From: Amphritea atlantica
Lineage (GTDB): Bacteria; Pseudomonadota; Gammaproteobacteria; Pseudomonadales; Balneatricaceae
Direction: 5' to 3'
NCBI GenBank assembly: GCA_024397875.1
Contig: CP073344.1
Coordinates: 2,409,001 to 2,473,000 of the forward strand
Length of the DNA stretch: 64,000 nt
In this document: positions 9,067 to 17,143 of the stretch, in pieces
Position numbering within the stretch: the first letter of the stretch is position 1
How the letters are laid out: every line of letters starts with the position of its first letter
The notes under the pieces: model-generated
What the model was told of the DNA's origin: nothing
What the model saw: only the letters and a program-made list of their open reading frames with translations
The model's database searches: none
Made by a program: the position numbers and the translations under genes

Positions 9067-9095
9067 TTGACATGTATGTACATTATAGCTATTTT
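9067..9095 (+). promoter_or_regulatory. Sigma-70 promoter with embedded TetR operator
   Basis: TTGACA (9067-9072), a 17-bp spacer and TATTTT (9090-9095) form a good promoter 43 bp before the ATG at 9138. The palindrome ATGTACAT (9076-9083) fills the spacer, a classic repressor position. Confidence 0.6.
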
Positions 9096-9137
9096 TTACT
9101 CTACTGAGTCATTGTGAACTTAACCGGAGGGGCTGAA

Positions 9138-11186
9138 ATGTCCAACGATCCACTACTGCAACCCTATCAACTCAAACATCTTCGTCTGCGTAACCGTATT
9201 ATGATCACCTCTCATGAGCCGGCCTACTCAGAAAACGGCATGCCGACAAAACGCTATCGTGCCTATCACGTTGAACGGGCCAAAGCGGGGGTCGCGCTGA
9301 CAATGACCGCCGGCTCTGCTGCAGTTTCGCTGGATAGTCCACCGGTATTCGATAACCTGCTGGTATATAAAGATGAAATTGTGCCCTGGATGAAAGATCT
9401 GACGGACGAGTGTCATGAGCATGGCACGGCAGTGATGATTCAACTGACACATCTGGGGCGCCGTACCCGCTGGGATAAAGGCGAGTGGTTACCGGCAGTA
9501 TCGCCATCGCATCACCGTGAACCCTCGCATAAAGCATTCCCGAAAAAGATTGAAGACTGGGATATCGATCGCATCATCAAAGACTACACCGACGCCGCTG
9601 AACGCATGTATGCCGCTGGCCTGGATGGCATAGAATTGCAGGCTTACGGTCATCTGATGGATCAGTTCTGGTCCCCCCTGACCAATACCCTGGAGGGGCC
9701 TTACGGAGGCGACCTGGATAACCGTCTCAGGTTTACCTTCGATCTGCTGAAATCGATCCGCCAAAGAGTGGGTAATGAATTTATTGTCGGCCTGCGCTAT
9801 ACCGGCGATGAGATGCTGCCGGGAGGTCTGAACGCTGATGACGGTCTGTCAATTTCTCAACGCCTGAAAGACAGTGGCATGGTCGACTTTCTCAACGTCG
9901 TGCGTGGCCACATCGACACCGATGCCGGTCTGACCGATGTGATCCCGATTCAGGGGATGCGTAACTCACCGCATCTGGATTTTGCCGGTGAGATCCGCTC
10001 GGCAACCGACTTTCCGGTCTTCCATGCGGCGAAGATTCCCGATGTTGCCACCGCACGTTATGCTATCGCCAGCGGCAAGGTCGATATGGTGGGTATGACC
10101 CGGGCGCATATGACCGATCCCCATATCGTGCGCAAGATCATCGCCGGCAAAGAGGACAGTATTCGCCCCTGTGTCGGCGCCAACTACTGTCTTGACCGGA
10201 TCTATCAGGGCGGTGCGGCCTTCTGTATCCATAACGCCGCCACCGGCCGTGAACTCAGCATGCCGCACGAGATTCAAAAAGCACAGCAGCGTAAAAAGAT
10301 TGTCATTGTAGGTGCCGGCCCCGGAGGCCTGGAAGCCGCGCGGGTCGCCGCAGAACGAGGCCATGAAGTGGTCGTTTTTGAAGCCGCCAGTGATGCCGGT
10401 GGCCAGATTCTTCTGACCTCCCAGAGCCCCCGCCGCCATGAGATGATCAGTATTATCGACTGGCGTATGCAGCAGTGTGAAGCGATGGGCGTCAGCTTCC
10501 ACTTCAATACCTATGCCGAAGCCGACACCGTATTAGCGGAAGATCCCGATGAAGTGATTATCGCTACCGGTGGTCTGCCTGATACCGAAGTACTGAATAG
10601 CGGCAATGAACTGGTGGTTTCGACCTGGGATATTATCTCCCGTAGCGTCAAGCCCGGCACCAATGTGCTGCTGTACGATGATGCCGGTGACCACGCGGCG
10701 CTGCAGGCGGCGGAGGTCATCGCCAACAGCGGCGCCAGAGTCGAAATTATGACGCCGGATCGCAGCTTTGCTCCAGAGGTGATGGCGATGAACCTGGTAC
10801 CGTATATGCGCACCCTGCAGCAAAAGGAGGTCACCTTTACGGTCACCTACCGGCTGCACTCGGTGACCCGTGACGGCAATGATCTGGTGGCTACCGTCGG
10901 CAGTGACTACGATGACGGCAGCCGCGATTTCAGTCAGAGCCGCCGGATCGATCAGGTGGTGATCAACCACGGCACCCTGCCGCTGGACGACCTGTATTTC
11001 GATCTAAAACCCCACTCCGTTAATCTGGGCGAAGTGAACTATAGCGACCTGATTGCTGGCAGCCCCCAGACGCTGGAAAAAAACAGCGAAGGTAAATTCC
11101 GCTTATACCGTATCGGCGATGCCGTATCGGCGCGCAATACCCATGCGGCAATCTACGATGCGTTACGGCTGGTAAAAGATCTCTGA
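9138..11186 (+). CDS. NADH:flavin oxidoreductase, DgcA / N-methylproline demethylase type
   Basis: A 682-residue two-domain enzyme. Residues 1-350 form an old-yellow-enzyme TIM barrel (LRNRIMITSHEPAYSENGMP). Residues about 388 onward form a Rossmann FAD/NAD domain (KIVIVGAGPGGLEAARV). An iron-sulphur-type cysteine region, RPCVGANYCLDRIY with a further Cys in AAFCIHN, joins them. The architecture is that of trimethylamine dehydrogenase, dienoyl-CoA reductase and the demethylases of dimethylglycine and N-methylproline; the CVGANYC form points to the last group. GGAGG precedes the ATG at 9138. Substrate is inferred only: a methylated amino acid would fit the nearby proline and methylamine genes. 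Confidence 0.75.
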   Translation: MSNDPLLQPYQLKHLRLRNRIMITSHEPAYSENGMPTKRYRAYHVERAKAGVALTMTAGSAAVSLDSPPVFDNLLVYKDEIVPWMKDLTDECHEHGTAVMIQLTHLGRRTRWDKGEWLPAVSPSHHREPSHKAFPKKIEDWDIDRIIKDYTDAAERMYAAGLDGIELQAYGHLMDQFWSPLTNTLEGPYGGDLDNRLRFTFDLLKSIRQRVGNEFIVGLRYTGDEMLPGGLNADDGLSISQRLKDSGMVDFLNVVRGHIDTDAGLTDVIPIQGMRNSPHLDFAGEIRSATDFPVFHAAKIPDVATARYAIASGKVDMVGMTRAHMTDPHIVRKIIAGKEDSIRPCVGANYCLDRIYQGGAAFCIHNAATGRELSMPHEIQKAQQRKKIVIVGAGPGGLEAARVAAERGHEVVVFEAASDAGGQILLTSQSPRRHEMISIIDWRMQQCEAMGVSFHFNTYAEADTVLAEDPDEVIIATGGLPDTEVLNSGNELVVSTWDIISRSVKPGTNVLLYDDAGDHAALQAAEVIANSGARVEIMTPDRSFAPEVMAMNLVPYMRTLQQKEVTFTVTYRLHSVTRDGNDLVATVGSDYDDGSRDFSQSRRIDQVVINHGTLPLDDLYFDLKPHSVNLGEVNYSDLIAGSPQTLEKNSEGKFRLYRIGDAVSARNTHAAIYDALRLVKDL

Positions 11187-11265
11187 ATCGAAAGAGGGGC
11201 AGGTTATTCACTGAGATGTTAAACCTGCCCCGATTTCAGAGACACGTTTCAGGGATTCAGACGGG

Positions 11266-11544
11266 CTACCTTAACTGGCTGTCTTTACTGCCCCGGCGAT
11301 TAATACTTCCCGAACTAAGCTGCTGCTTTTCAGCTTCAGCCTGGCATTTGATACACAGGCGGATACCGGGGATCGCCTCGCGACGTTTCTCTGGAATAGG
11401 GTTATCGCACTCTTCACAGTGGGTTAAGCTTTCAGCCACACTGGCGCCCGCATTTAAGCGACTACGGGCCAGTGCGACTGCATCTTCAACACTGGCATCA
11501 ATCTGATCCTGAACGGCGCCATCACGCGCCCAGCCACCTGCCAT
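11266..11544 (-). CDS. DksA/TraR-family C4 zinc finger protein (YbiI-like)
   Basis: A 92-residue protein whose C-terminal zinc finger is HCEECDNPIPEKRREAIPG followed by RLCIKCQ, giving C-x2-C-x17-C-x2-C as in YbiI and short DksA relatives. It lacks the long coiled coil of DksA, so binding in the RNA polymerase secondary channel is uncertain. AAGG sits about 7 nt before the start. It is downstream of the ProC-like gene (28-bp gap) and may be in the same operon. Confidence 0.8.
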   Translation of the reverse strand: MAGGWARDGAVQDQIDASVEDAVALARSRLNAGASVAESLTHCEECDNPIPEKRREAIPGIRLCIKCQAEAEKQQLSSGSINRRGSKDSQLR

Positions 11545-11572
11545 ACAAATACCTTATATAAAACGGCCCGCT

Positions 11573-12424
11573 TTACTGACCAGACTGATCAGTAGACGAA
11601 ATGACCTGTGCTTTTTTGTAAGCGGCTTCCAGCCCTTCTGCGATAGCATCGGCCAGTGGTGAAGCCTGCATCGCATTTAACCCCGCTGCGGTGGTCCCTG
11701 CATAGTCAATCATAGCCTTAACCTGCTCCGCTGGCGAAGCCTCTGCGGTAGCCAGCACAACACCGCTGGCATGAAAAAGCTGACGTATCGCCCGTTCCGC
11801 GATTAGCGGATCAATACCGGCGTTAACGGCATAGTCCACCATACAGTCAGCATAATAGGCGACAAACCCCGGCACCGGACCGATCAGCGCGGTGAACTGA
11901 TCAATCTGATCCTCACTCGTGACTTCATCGGTCTGCCCAACCGCGTTAAACAACGCCAGAGTCGCCCGACGATCTTCAGCAGTCACCTCACTGCTGGCAC
12001 ACCAGGGAGAGTAAGCCAGCCCTTTTCCCGCCGCCGGATTGGACATCGCCCGTATCACCCGCTTAGCCCCGGTGTAGTGCTGCAGCTGCGCAATGGTGAC
12101 ACCCGCAATCACGGAGATAAGCACACCGTTGTGTGACTCTACGTTGATATCCAGAGCCGCTAGCAGCGGTGGCGGTACCGCAATAATCACAACATCACAG
12201 TGGTCTATAAGATCCTGATTGCAGGTCGTAAACTGAATTGCCGCACCTGATTCGGCTGACCCGGTTGTGGGTTCCTCAGACGCAAAAGCGGTGACATTAT
12301 TCGAACGACTGGAGATCCACAGCCGCTCGGGTGCAATAAACCGGTTGCGAAGCAATCCATGTGCAATAGCGGAGCCAAGCTGACCAGTGCCACCAATAAT
12401 ACCGATACAAAAATCTGGGGTCAT
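11573..12424 (-). CDS. Pyrroline-5-carboxylate reductase family protein
   Basis: A 283-residue NAD(P)-dependent reductase with an N-terminal Rossmann motif (IGIIGGTGQLGSAIAHGLLR) and the ProC-type core VIRAMSNPAAGKG in place of the usual RAMPNTPA. The C-terminal helical domain carries KAMIDYAGTTAAGLNAM where true ProC has a proline/glycine-rich SPGGTT. It is clearly in the ProC superfamily but divergent, and may reduce another cyclic imine. GGAGAG lies 11 nt upstream of the ATG. A long, A-rich, repeat-bearing leader precedes it. Confidence 0.7.
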   Translation of the reverse strand: MTPDFCIGIIGGTGQLGSAIAHGLLRNRFIAPERLWISSRSNNVTAFASEEPTTGSAESGAAIQFTTCNQDLIDHCDVVIIAVPPPLLAALDINVESHNGVLISVIAGVTIAQLQHYTGAKRVIRAMSNPAAGKGLAYSPWCASSEVTAEDRRATLALFNAVGQTDEVTSEDQIDQFTALIGPVPGFVAYYADCMVDYAVNAGIDPLIAERAIRQLFHASGVVLATAEASPAEQVKAMIDYAGTTAAGLNAMQASPLADAIAEGLEAAYKKAQVISSTDQSGQ

Positions 12425-12832
12425 AGCGCTTCACTCTCCATCAATTTACATAAAGCGGGTGCAGCGATCGCTACAGCAAGAGATAACCTCCATTCTAGCG
12501 TATCTTTACTGATTGGTAGCGGTCTTTACGACCGATATTTTTCGCTTAGCGACCGGGTAAAACTGAGGTATTTTAACTGAAGGTTTAAAACAACAGTTAA
12601 GGAAAGAAACTTTAAAAAAAGTACTTTGAACAAAGCACTTTTAATAAGGCATCTTAAAATAAAGCGCCTTAAAAGAAGAGCAACAGAAAAAGCTACTCTT
12701 AATAATAACTCGGAAAAATAGCTCTGAAAAATAGATCGGAAAAAAGAGCGCGGCAGCAGCCAAAGCTATGGAACAGCCCGGAAAGAGAGTCTCGGAATGG
12801 TAAAACTCAGGGCTTCCCGCCGCAGATAACCC
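12425..12832. other. 408-bp gene-free spacer upstream of proC-like gene
   Basis: No ORF with coding character is visible. The right half is an A-rich array of degenerate units of about 15 bp (separate entry). The rest would be promoter and leader of the proC-like gene. Confidence 0.6.
12603..12746. repeat. Degenerate 15-bp A-rich tandem repeat array
   Basis: Successive units such as AAGCACTTTTAATAA, GGCATCTTAAAATAA and AGCGCCTTAAAAGAA follow at 15-bp steps, then drift to 12-13 bp (AGCTCTGAAAAAT, AGATCGGAAAAA). Early units contain a small dyad AAAG-NN-CTTT. Both strands are full of stop codons, so it is not coding. Confidence 0.6.
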
Positions 12833-13243
12833 TTAACCGTTATGTGAAGCGAGCGTACTACGGACGTTATTCACCCGCCCGCTAATCGGTCGGGACTTCG
12901 GCGGAGCCATCTGCTCATTCAGATAATCAGCAACCGCTTTTACCGGATCCGCTTCAGTCGTCAACATGGCATTGATACCCCGCAGAGCCATCCGGCTGAC
13001 AAAACCATCATCGGCACTGGCGCCAACGACCCCATCACAGTCCGCTAACGGGTGAGGCATATCATCCAGGTAGTACTGGAACACCTGTTCTCTGGGTAAC
13101 ACGATCATCTCTACCAGCTTTATCTGCCGCTGATCCATCAGCCCAAACCCGACAGCGTCTGATTGAAAAATCATCCAACTCTTACACTTACTTATATTCC
13201 CGGCGACCGAAATTCCATCTCTGCTGGCGACTGCTATTTTCAT
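12833..13243 (-). CDS. NifX/NifB-type iron-molybdenum cofactor-binding domain protein
   Basis: A 136-residue protein of the dinitrogenase cofactor-binding fold: MKIAVASRDGISVAGNISKC at the N-terminus, CDGVVGASADDGFVSRMALRG in the middle and ADPVKAVADYL at the C-terminus. Relatives (NifX, NafY, the C-terminal part of NifB) carry FeMo-cofactor precursors, but many stand-alone members occur in non-fixers. No nitrogenase gene is present in the window. GAGG lies 8 nt before the start. The role is unknown; metal-cluster handling is inferred from the fold. Confidence 0.7.
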   Translation of the reverse strand: MKIAVASRDGISVAGNISKCKSWMIFQSDAVGFGLMDQRQIKLVEMIVLPREQVFQYYLDDMPHPLADCDGVVGASADDGFVSRMALRGINAMLTTEADPVKAVADYLNEQMAPPKSRPISGRVNNVRSTLASHNG

Positions 13244-13371
13244 CTGGATACCTCAATCAGGACGGTTGCATTGATAGCAATAACGTCTGTCTGCCTCTGT
13301 AAACAACTACTCAGTTTACTCAACTTCTGCGGCAAAACCCTGACTTGAAGCAGTGTTTTGCCGTTCCAGAT

Positions 13372-13405
13372 ACAAAAAATGCAGCCCGGTGGCTGCATTT
13401 TTTGT
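13372..13405. terminator. Strong bidirectional terminator after Anbu gene
   Basis: ACAAAAAATGCAGCC-CGGT-GGCTGCATTTTTTGT forms a 15-bp perfect stem with a 4-nt loop and A/T tails on both sides. It closes the Anbu gene and separates it from the NifX-like gene. Confidence 0.85.
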
Positions 13406-13430
13406 TGTGACGGTAACAGGGGTTCTGCTA

Positions 13431-14144
13431 TCAACTCAGCGTTAACCTCGGCATAGCATCCACAGCGCTTTCCATCTCTTTATTCCAGAGTTTACGCAGG
13501 TCACGCATATATTCATCTTCCTCGCCGAATGAGCGGTAACGTCCTAAAGAGAGGCTGCCATGCTGAAGAATATACAGTTCAATAGGAGGACCCACCGTCA
13601 GATTACTTTTCAACGTGGCATCCATCGATATCAGGCCGCAAACAATCGCCCGGTCAATCGTGGTGCTTTCCTGAATCACCCGGTCCAGAATAGGTTTACC
13701 ATATTTTATTTCACCGATTTGCAGATACGGCACCTGACGCGAACTGGCAATAAAGTTCCCCCGCGCATAGATCATATAGAGACCGCTGACCGACCCGAGA
13801 ATTTCCCCGGCCAGCAGAAAAGTCGCTTCAAAAACAGCCCCGCCGCCGGCCTTTTCCTGAACCACAGCGCTGATGTTTCCGATATATTCAGCCGCCTGAT
13901 GCATATCAGTAACGGTCAGCAAACTGGTTTCTGCTGTGTTCTTAATATCCCGTTCAATCGCAGTGATCACCGCCTGGGTGGTGGCCAGATTTCCCGCGCT
14001 GCAGATGACAAACTGGCGCGCACCGGGAATACCATAGCGCCACATTTTGCTATAGGTACTAATGTTATCCACCCCGGCACTGGTGCGGGAGTCAGAAATC
14101 ATTATGGTTGCCTCGTTTGTTCTGATACCCACACAATAGGTCAC
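13431..14144 (-). CDS. Anbu, proteasome-like peptidase
   Basis: A 237-residue Ntn-hydrolase of the Anbu (ancestral beta subunit) group. After Met removal the N-terminal Thr of MTYCVGIRT would be the nucleophile. ISDSRTSAGVDNISTYSKM carries the conserved Asp and Lys that complete the proteasome-type catalytic set. It starts with GTG (14144), with GGAG about 6 nt upstream. Anbu normally lies with genes for a transglutaminase-like protein, an alpha-E domain protein and a circularly permuted ATP-grasp protein; none is adjacent here, and a strong terminator closes the gene. It is therefore an orphan copy. Confidence 0.85.
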   Translation of the reverse strand: MTYCVGIRTNEATIMISDSRTSAGVDNISTYSKMWRYGIPGARQFVICSAGNLATTQAVITAIERDIKNTAETSLLTVTDMHQAAEYIGNISAVVQEKAGGGAVFEATFLLAGEILGSVSGLYMIYARGNFIASSRQVPYLQIGEIKYGKPILDRVIQESTTIDRAIVCGLISMDATLKSNLTVGPPIELYILQHGSLSLGRYRSFGEEDEYMRDLRKLWNKEMESAVDAMPRLTLS

Positions 14145-14355
14145 TATCTTCTCCTAAATAACCTGTTATACCGGACGAAAGTGCTGCACCGCTTAAATTC
14201 GCCTGACCGCAGTGACCAGGCTTGGGTGATGCTGATGATTATATGAGTTTTATAGCGGAGAAATATTATTTATTTAATCTGTGAGAAAAAATATAAGCCT
14301 CTGCCTTTATTCAGCAACAGGCGTAATCACCAGAAATCGAAACGCACAGATACAA

Positions 14356-14387
14356 AAAAGCCACCTGCTGACAAACAGATGGCTTTT
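14356..14387 (-). terminator. Terminator of the glnK-amt operon
   Basis: On the minus strand AAAAGCCATCTG and CAGGTGGCTTTT pair (one G-T wobble) around an 8-nt loop and are followed by a T-run, 29 nt after the amt stop. Confidence 0.8.
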
Positions 14388-14415
14388 CAAAAGCGTGACT
14401 GAATCCTATATAAGG

Positions 14416-15669
14416 TTATTTACCTGACGTAAATTCCGGATAAGCTTCCATACCACACTCGTAGACATCCATACCTTCCATCTCCTCTTCCTCGCTGGCA
14501 CGCAGGCCAATGACGGCTTTAATAAGCAGCAGCACGATGAAAGAAGCGATGAACATCCATGCAAAGGTGACTGCCGTACCAATCAACTGGCCCATAAAGG
14601 TTGCGTCAGCATTACTAATCAGTACCGCAAAAATCCCCCAGATACCGGCAGCACCATGCACCGAAATTGCACCAACCGGATCATCCAGCTTGAGCTTATC
14701 CAGTGCCAGTACTGAAGCCACCACAACCAGGCCACCCACGGCACCGATCAGTGAAGCCGTACCCGCATCCGGCAGCAGTGGTTCTGCGGTAATCGCAACC
14801 AGCCCCGCCAAAGCACCGTTAATGGTCATTGTCAGGTCGGTCTTACCGAACAAAGCACGGGCAAACAGGGCTGCCACCACCATACCTGCAGCAGCGGCTG
14901 CGTTGGTATTAACGAATATTTTAGCAACCGCGTTGGCCTCTTCAACATTCGCTATTTTGAGTTCAGAACCGCCATTGAACCCGAACCACCCCATCCACAG
15001 GATAAACATACCCAGCGTCGCCATCGGCAGATTAGCACCGGGAATTGCCCGTACTTCACCGTTAGGGCCATACTTACCTTTCCGTGGTCCCACCAGGATT
15101 ACCGCCGCCAGTGCTGCTGCGGCACCCGCCATATGAACGACAACTGATCCGGCAAAATCCTGGAAACCCAGCTCATCCAGGAAGCCACCACCCCATTTCC
15201 AGTATCCCTCTACCGGGTAGATAACAGAGACCATAATTACCGCAAAAATCAGGAATGGCCAGAGGCGCATCCGCTCAGCCACTGCACCTGAAACAATCGA
15301 CATGGTTGCTGCAGCAAATACCGCCTGGAAGATAAAGTCGGCCATGCTGGAGTAATACGGGGCGTCATCGCCACCCGCAATCACGGCTTCAGTTGTGTTG
15401 TCGGTACCCAGCAGGAACTCCAGACCGGGGATGTACGGGCTGATCGGATCAGCCGGATACATAATGTTGTAACCCACCAACAGATAGGCAATACAGGCGA
15501 TACCATAAAGCAAAGCGTTCTTATTCAGAATTTCAACGGTGTTCTTGCTCCGGACAAGGCCGGCTTCAAGCATGGCAAAGCCTGCGGCCATCCACATCAC
15601 CAGCACGGTACACATCAGAAAGTAGAATGTGTCGAGCGCGTATGACAGTTCAATCGGTAGATTACTCAT
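14416..15669 (-). CDS. amt: Ammonium transporter, Amt family
   Basis: A 417-residue inner-membrane channel with about 11 hydrophobic helices. The twin pore histidines sit in SVVVHMAGAAAAL and ISVHGAAGIWGIF, and the Amt signature is FGFNGGSELKIANVEEANAVA. It conducts ammonium (and often methylammonium) and is gated by GlnK, whose gene ends 9 bp upstream. The two form one operon ended by a clear terminator. No cleavable signal peptide is evident. Confidence 0.95.
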   Translation of the reverse strand: MSNLPIELSYALDTFYFLMCTVLVMWMAAGFAMLEAGLVRSKNTVEILNKNALLYGIACIAYLLVGYNIMYPADPISPYIPGLEFLLGTDNTTEAVIAGGDDAPYYSSMADFIFQAVFAAATMSIVSGAVAERMRLWPFLIFAVIMVSVIYPVEGYWKWGGGFLDELGFQDFAGSVVVHMAGAAAALAAVILVGPRKGKYGPNGEVRAIPGANLPMATLGMFILWMGWFGFNGGSELKIANVEEANAVAKIFVNTNAAAAAGMVVAALFARALFGKTDLTMTINGALAGLVAITAEPLLPDAGTASLIGAVGGLVVVASVLALDKLKLDDPVGAISVHGAAGIWGIFAVLISNADATFMGQLIGTAVTFAWMFIASFIVLLLIKAVIGLRASEEEEMEGMDVYECGMEAYPEFTSGK

Positions 15670-15678
15670 CTGTTTCTC

Positions 15679-16017
15679 CTATAATGCGAATACACCGGAC
15701 TCACCGGTGCGAAGTCTTAAAACCTGATCAAGCTCTGCAATAAACAGCTTGCCGTCGCCAAAACGCCCGGTTTTGGCCACCCCGGATATCACCTCGACTG
15801 CCTGATCCAGCAGTGCATCGTCAAGCGCGATTTCCAACTTTATTTTGGGTACAAAACTGACACGGTACTCTGCGCCCCGATAAAGTTCGGTGTGACCCTG
15901 CTGGCGCCCATATCCCCTGGCTTCGGTGACAGTAAGGCCACACACGCCAATGGCCAGCAAAGGCTCTCTCACCTCTTGCAGAATGTTCGGCCGGATAATG
16001 GCTGTTAATAGTTTCAT
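15679..16017 (-). CDS. glnK: Nitrogen regulatory PII protein GlnK
   Basis: A 112-residue PII protein. The T-loop GHTELYRGAEYRVSF has the uridylylatable Tyr51, and KTGRFGDGKLFI is the nucleotide-binding B-loop. It senses 2-oxoglutarate/ATP/ADP and blocks the Amt channel when nitrogen is plentiful. First gene of a glnK-amt operon. A sigma-54-like element lies 48 bp upstream of the start, consistent with NtrC control. The gene could equally be called glnB by sequence; linkage to amt favours glnK. Confidence 0.93.
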   Translation of the reverse strand: MKLLTAIIRPNILQEVREPLLAIGVCGLTVTEARGYGRQQGHTELYRGAEYRVSFVPKIKLEIALDDALLDQAVEVISGVAKTGRFGDGKLFIAELDQVLRLRTGESGVFAL

Positions 16018-16038
16018 CGTTTCACTCGTCTTTTATAG

Positions 16039-16063
16039 AGAATATTATATTCTTAACAGGAAT
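16039..16063. promoter_or_regulatory. Palindromic leader element shared with dmmA
   Basis: On the minus strand 16047-16063 reads ATTCCTGTTAAGAATAT. The same 17 bases occur upstream of dmmA at 33174-33190. It contains an ATTC-N7-GAAT inverted repeat and partly overlaps a second palindrome, AGAATAT-T-ATATTCT (16039-16053). It lies between the sigma-54-like element and the glnK start. Confidence 0.55.
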
Positions 16064-16064
16064 A

Positions 16065-16080
16065 TGTAATTTTCATGCCA
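16065..16080 (-). promoter_or_regulatory. Sigma-54-like promoter of glnK-amt
   Basis: The minus strand reads TGGCATGAAAATTACA, against the consensus TGGCAYRN4TTGCA. The -24 part is perfect; the -12 part has A for G. Transcription would start near 16054. Direct TGCAC half-sites near 16172-16190 could be NtrC enhancer elements. Confidence 0.5.
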
Positions 16081-16226
16081 ACATATTTTTATTATTTAAA
16101 TTCATGCACTTATATGAATATTTAGAACATCCCCCCAACAACGACGCACAATTTCAGGGCATTGCAACAACACGCTGCACGCCGAGATGCACCATTCAGA
16201 GACCTGATAGATTCGCAGTAGAAACG

Positions 16227-16265
16227 AAAAACCAGCGACATCGGAGGAGGACGTCACTGGTTTTT
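16227..16265 (-). terminator. Terminator of eutBC
   Basis: AAAAACCAG and CTGGTTTTT pair, with an inner GAC/GTC stem, 41 nt after the eutC stop; the minus strand ends in a T-run. Confidence 0.75.
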
Positions 16266-16305
16266 GGGGGTGTGAAATGTTAAACCGCCATCCTGACAAT
16301 ATGTA

Positions 16306-17124
16306 TCAGGGCAGCAGGAAGTTCTTATGGGTTTGCTTAATAGTTGCAGAAACCGACTGATCTTTCAGGCCAACACCGGAACACTGTAACCGTTGAGATT
16401 CATCGATCAGCCAGATCAGTTTATCGGTTGCCGCTGCGATGCTCATACCCGCAGGACGAACATTTGAGATACAGTTGCGCCGGGCATCGGTTAACCCCAC
16501 CTGAGGCCGGAAGGTAAAGTAGATTCCCAGGCTATCGGGTGAACTGAGTCCGGGACGCTCACCCACCAGCAGAATAAGCAGCTCAACCCCGAGAAGCTCG
16601 CCGACCTCATCACCCACCGCAACCCGCCCCTGACTAACAATAGTGACCGGTGCACTTTTCAGCCCGCGGTTTTCCAAACGGGATAATACTGCCTGAGTCA
16701 TCGCCATCGCATGGCTCTGTACTGCCATCGAGGAGAGTCCATCGGCAATAACAACGGCGACACTGGCACTTTCCGGATGCTGCTGTCGGTATTCCTCCAG
16801 CTGTTCAACGGAACGCAGATCCAGCCGCCTTCCGAGATCGGGACGCTGCAGGTATTCAGTTCTGTCAGCAGCCCGGCTGTGCAGTGTGATGGCATCATAC
16901 CCTGCAGACTTCAGTTGCTCAGCCAGCGCTTCGGTTTTAAGCGCAATATGAACCGCGTCCCGGGCACTGGCATGATCCATCTGAAATTCCAGCAGCGCCT
17001 TAGTCGGCAGGCTCACCCCGCTGCGCCCCTGAGCTATCCGGGCATCGGTATAACGACGTAGCTGACGCCAGGGATTTTCAGTAACAGGCGAATGTTGCTC
17101 CGTTTTCGTTATCTCATTCATCAC
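16306..17124 (-). CDS. eutC: Ethanolamine ammonia-lyase small subunit
   Basis: A 272-residue adenosylcobalamin-binding small subunit. It pairs with EutB to convert ethanolamine to acetaldehyde and ammonia. Typical motifs are DARIAQGRSGVSLPTKALLE, DHASARDAVH, VIADGLSSMAVQSHA and ARRNCISNVRPAGMS. AAGGAG precedes the first ATG by 7 nt; a second ATG follows at once. It lies 19 bp after eutB in the same operon, and a terminator follows. No eutA reactivase, eutH transporter or shell-protein gene is in the window, so the acetaldehyde is handled elsewhere. Confidence 0.95.
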   Translation of the reverse strand: MMNEITKTEQHSPVTENPWRQLRRYTDARIAQGRSGVSLPTKALLEFQMDHASARDAVHIALKTEALAEQLKSAGYDAITLHSRAADRTEYLQRPDLGRRLDLRSVEQLEEYRQQHPESASVAVVIADGLSSMAVQSHAMAMTQAVLSRLENRGLKSAPVTIVSQGRVAVGDEVGELLGVELLILLVGERPGLSSPDSLGIYFTFRPQVGLTDARRNCISNVRPAGMSIAAATDKLIWLIDESQRLQCSGVGLKDQSVSATIKQTHKNFLLP

Positions 17125-17143
17125 ACAGCTCCTTAACCGACCG

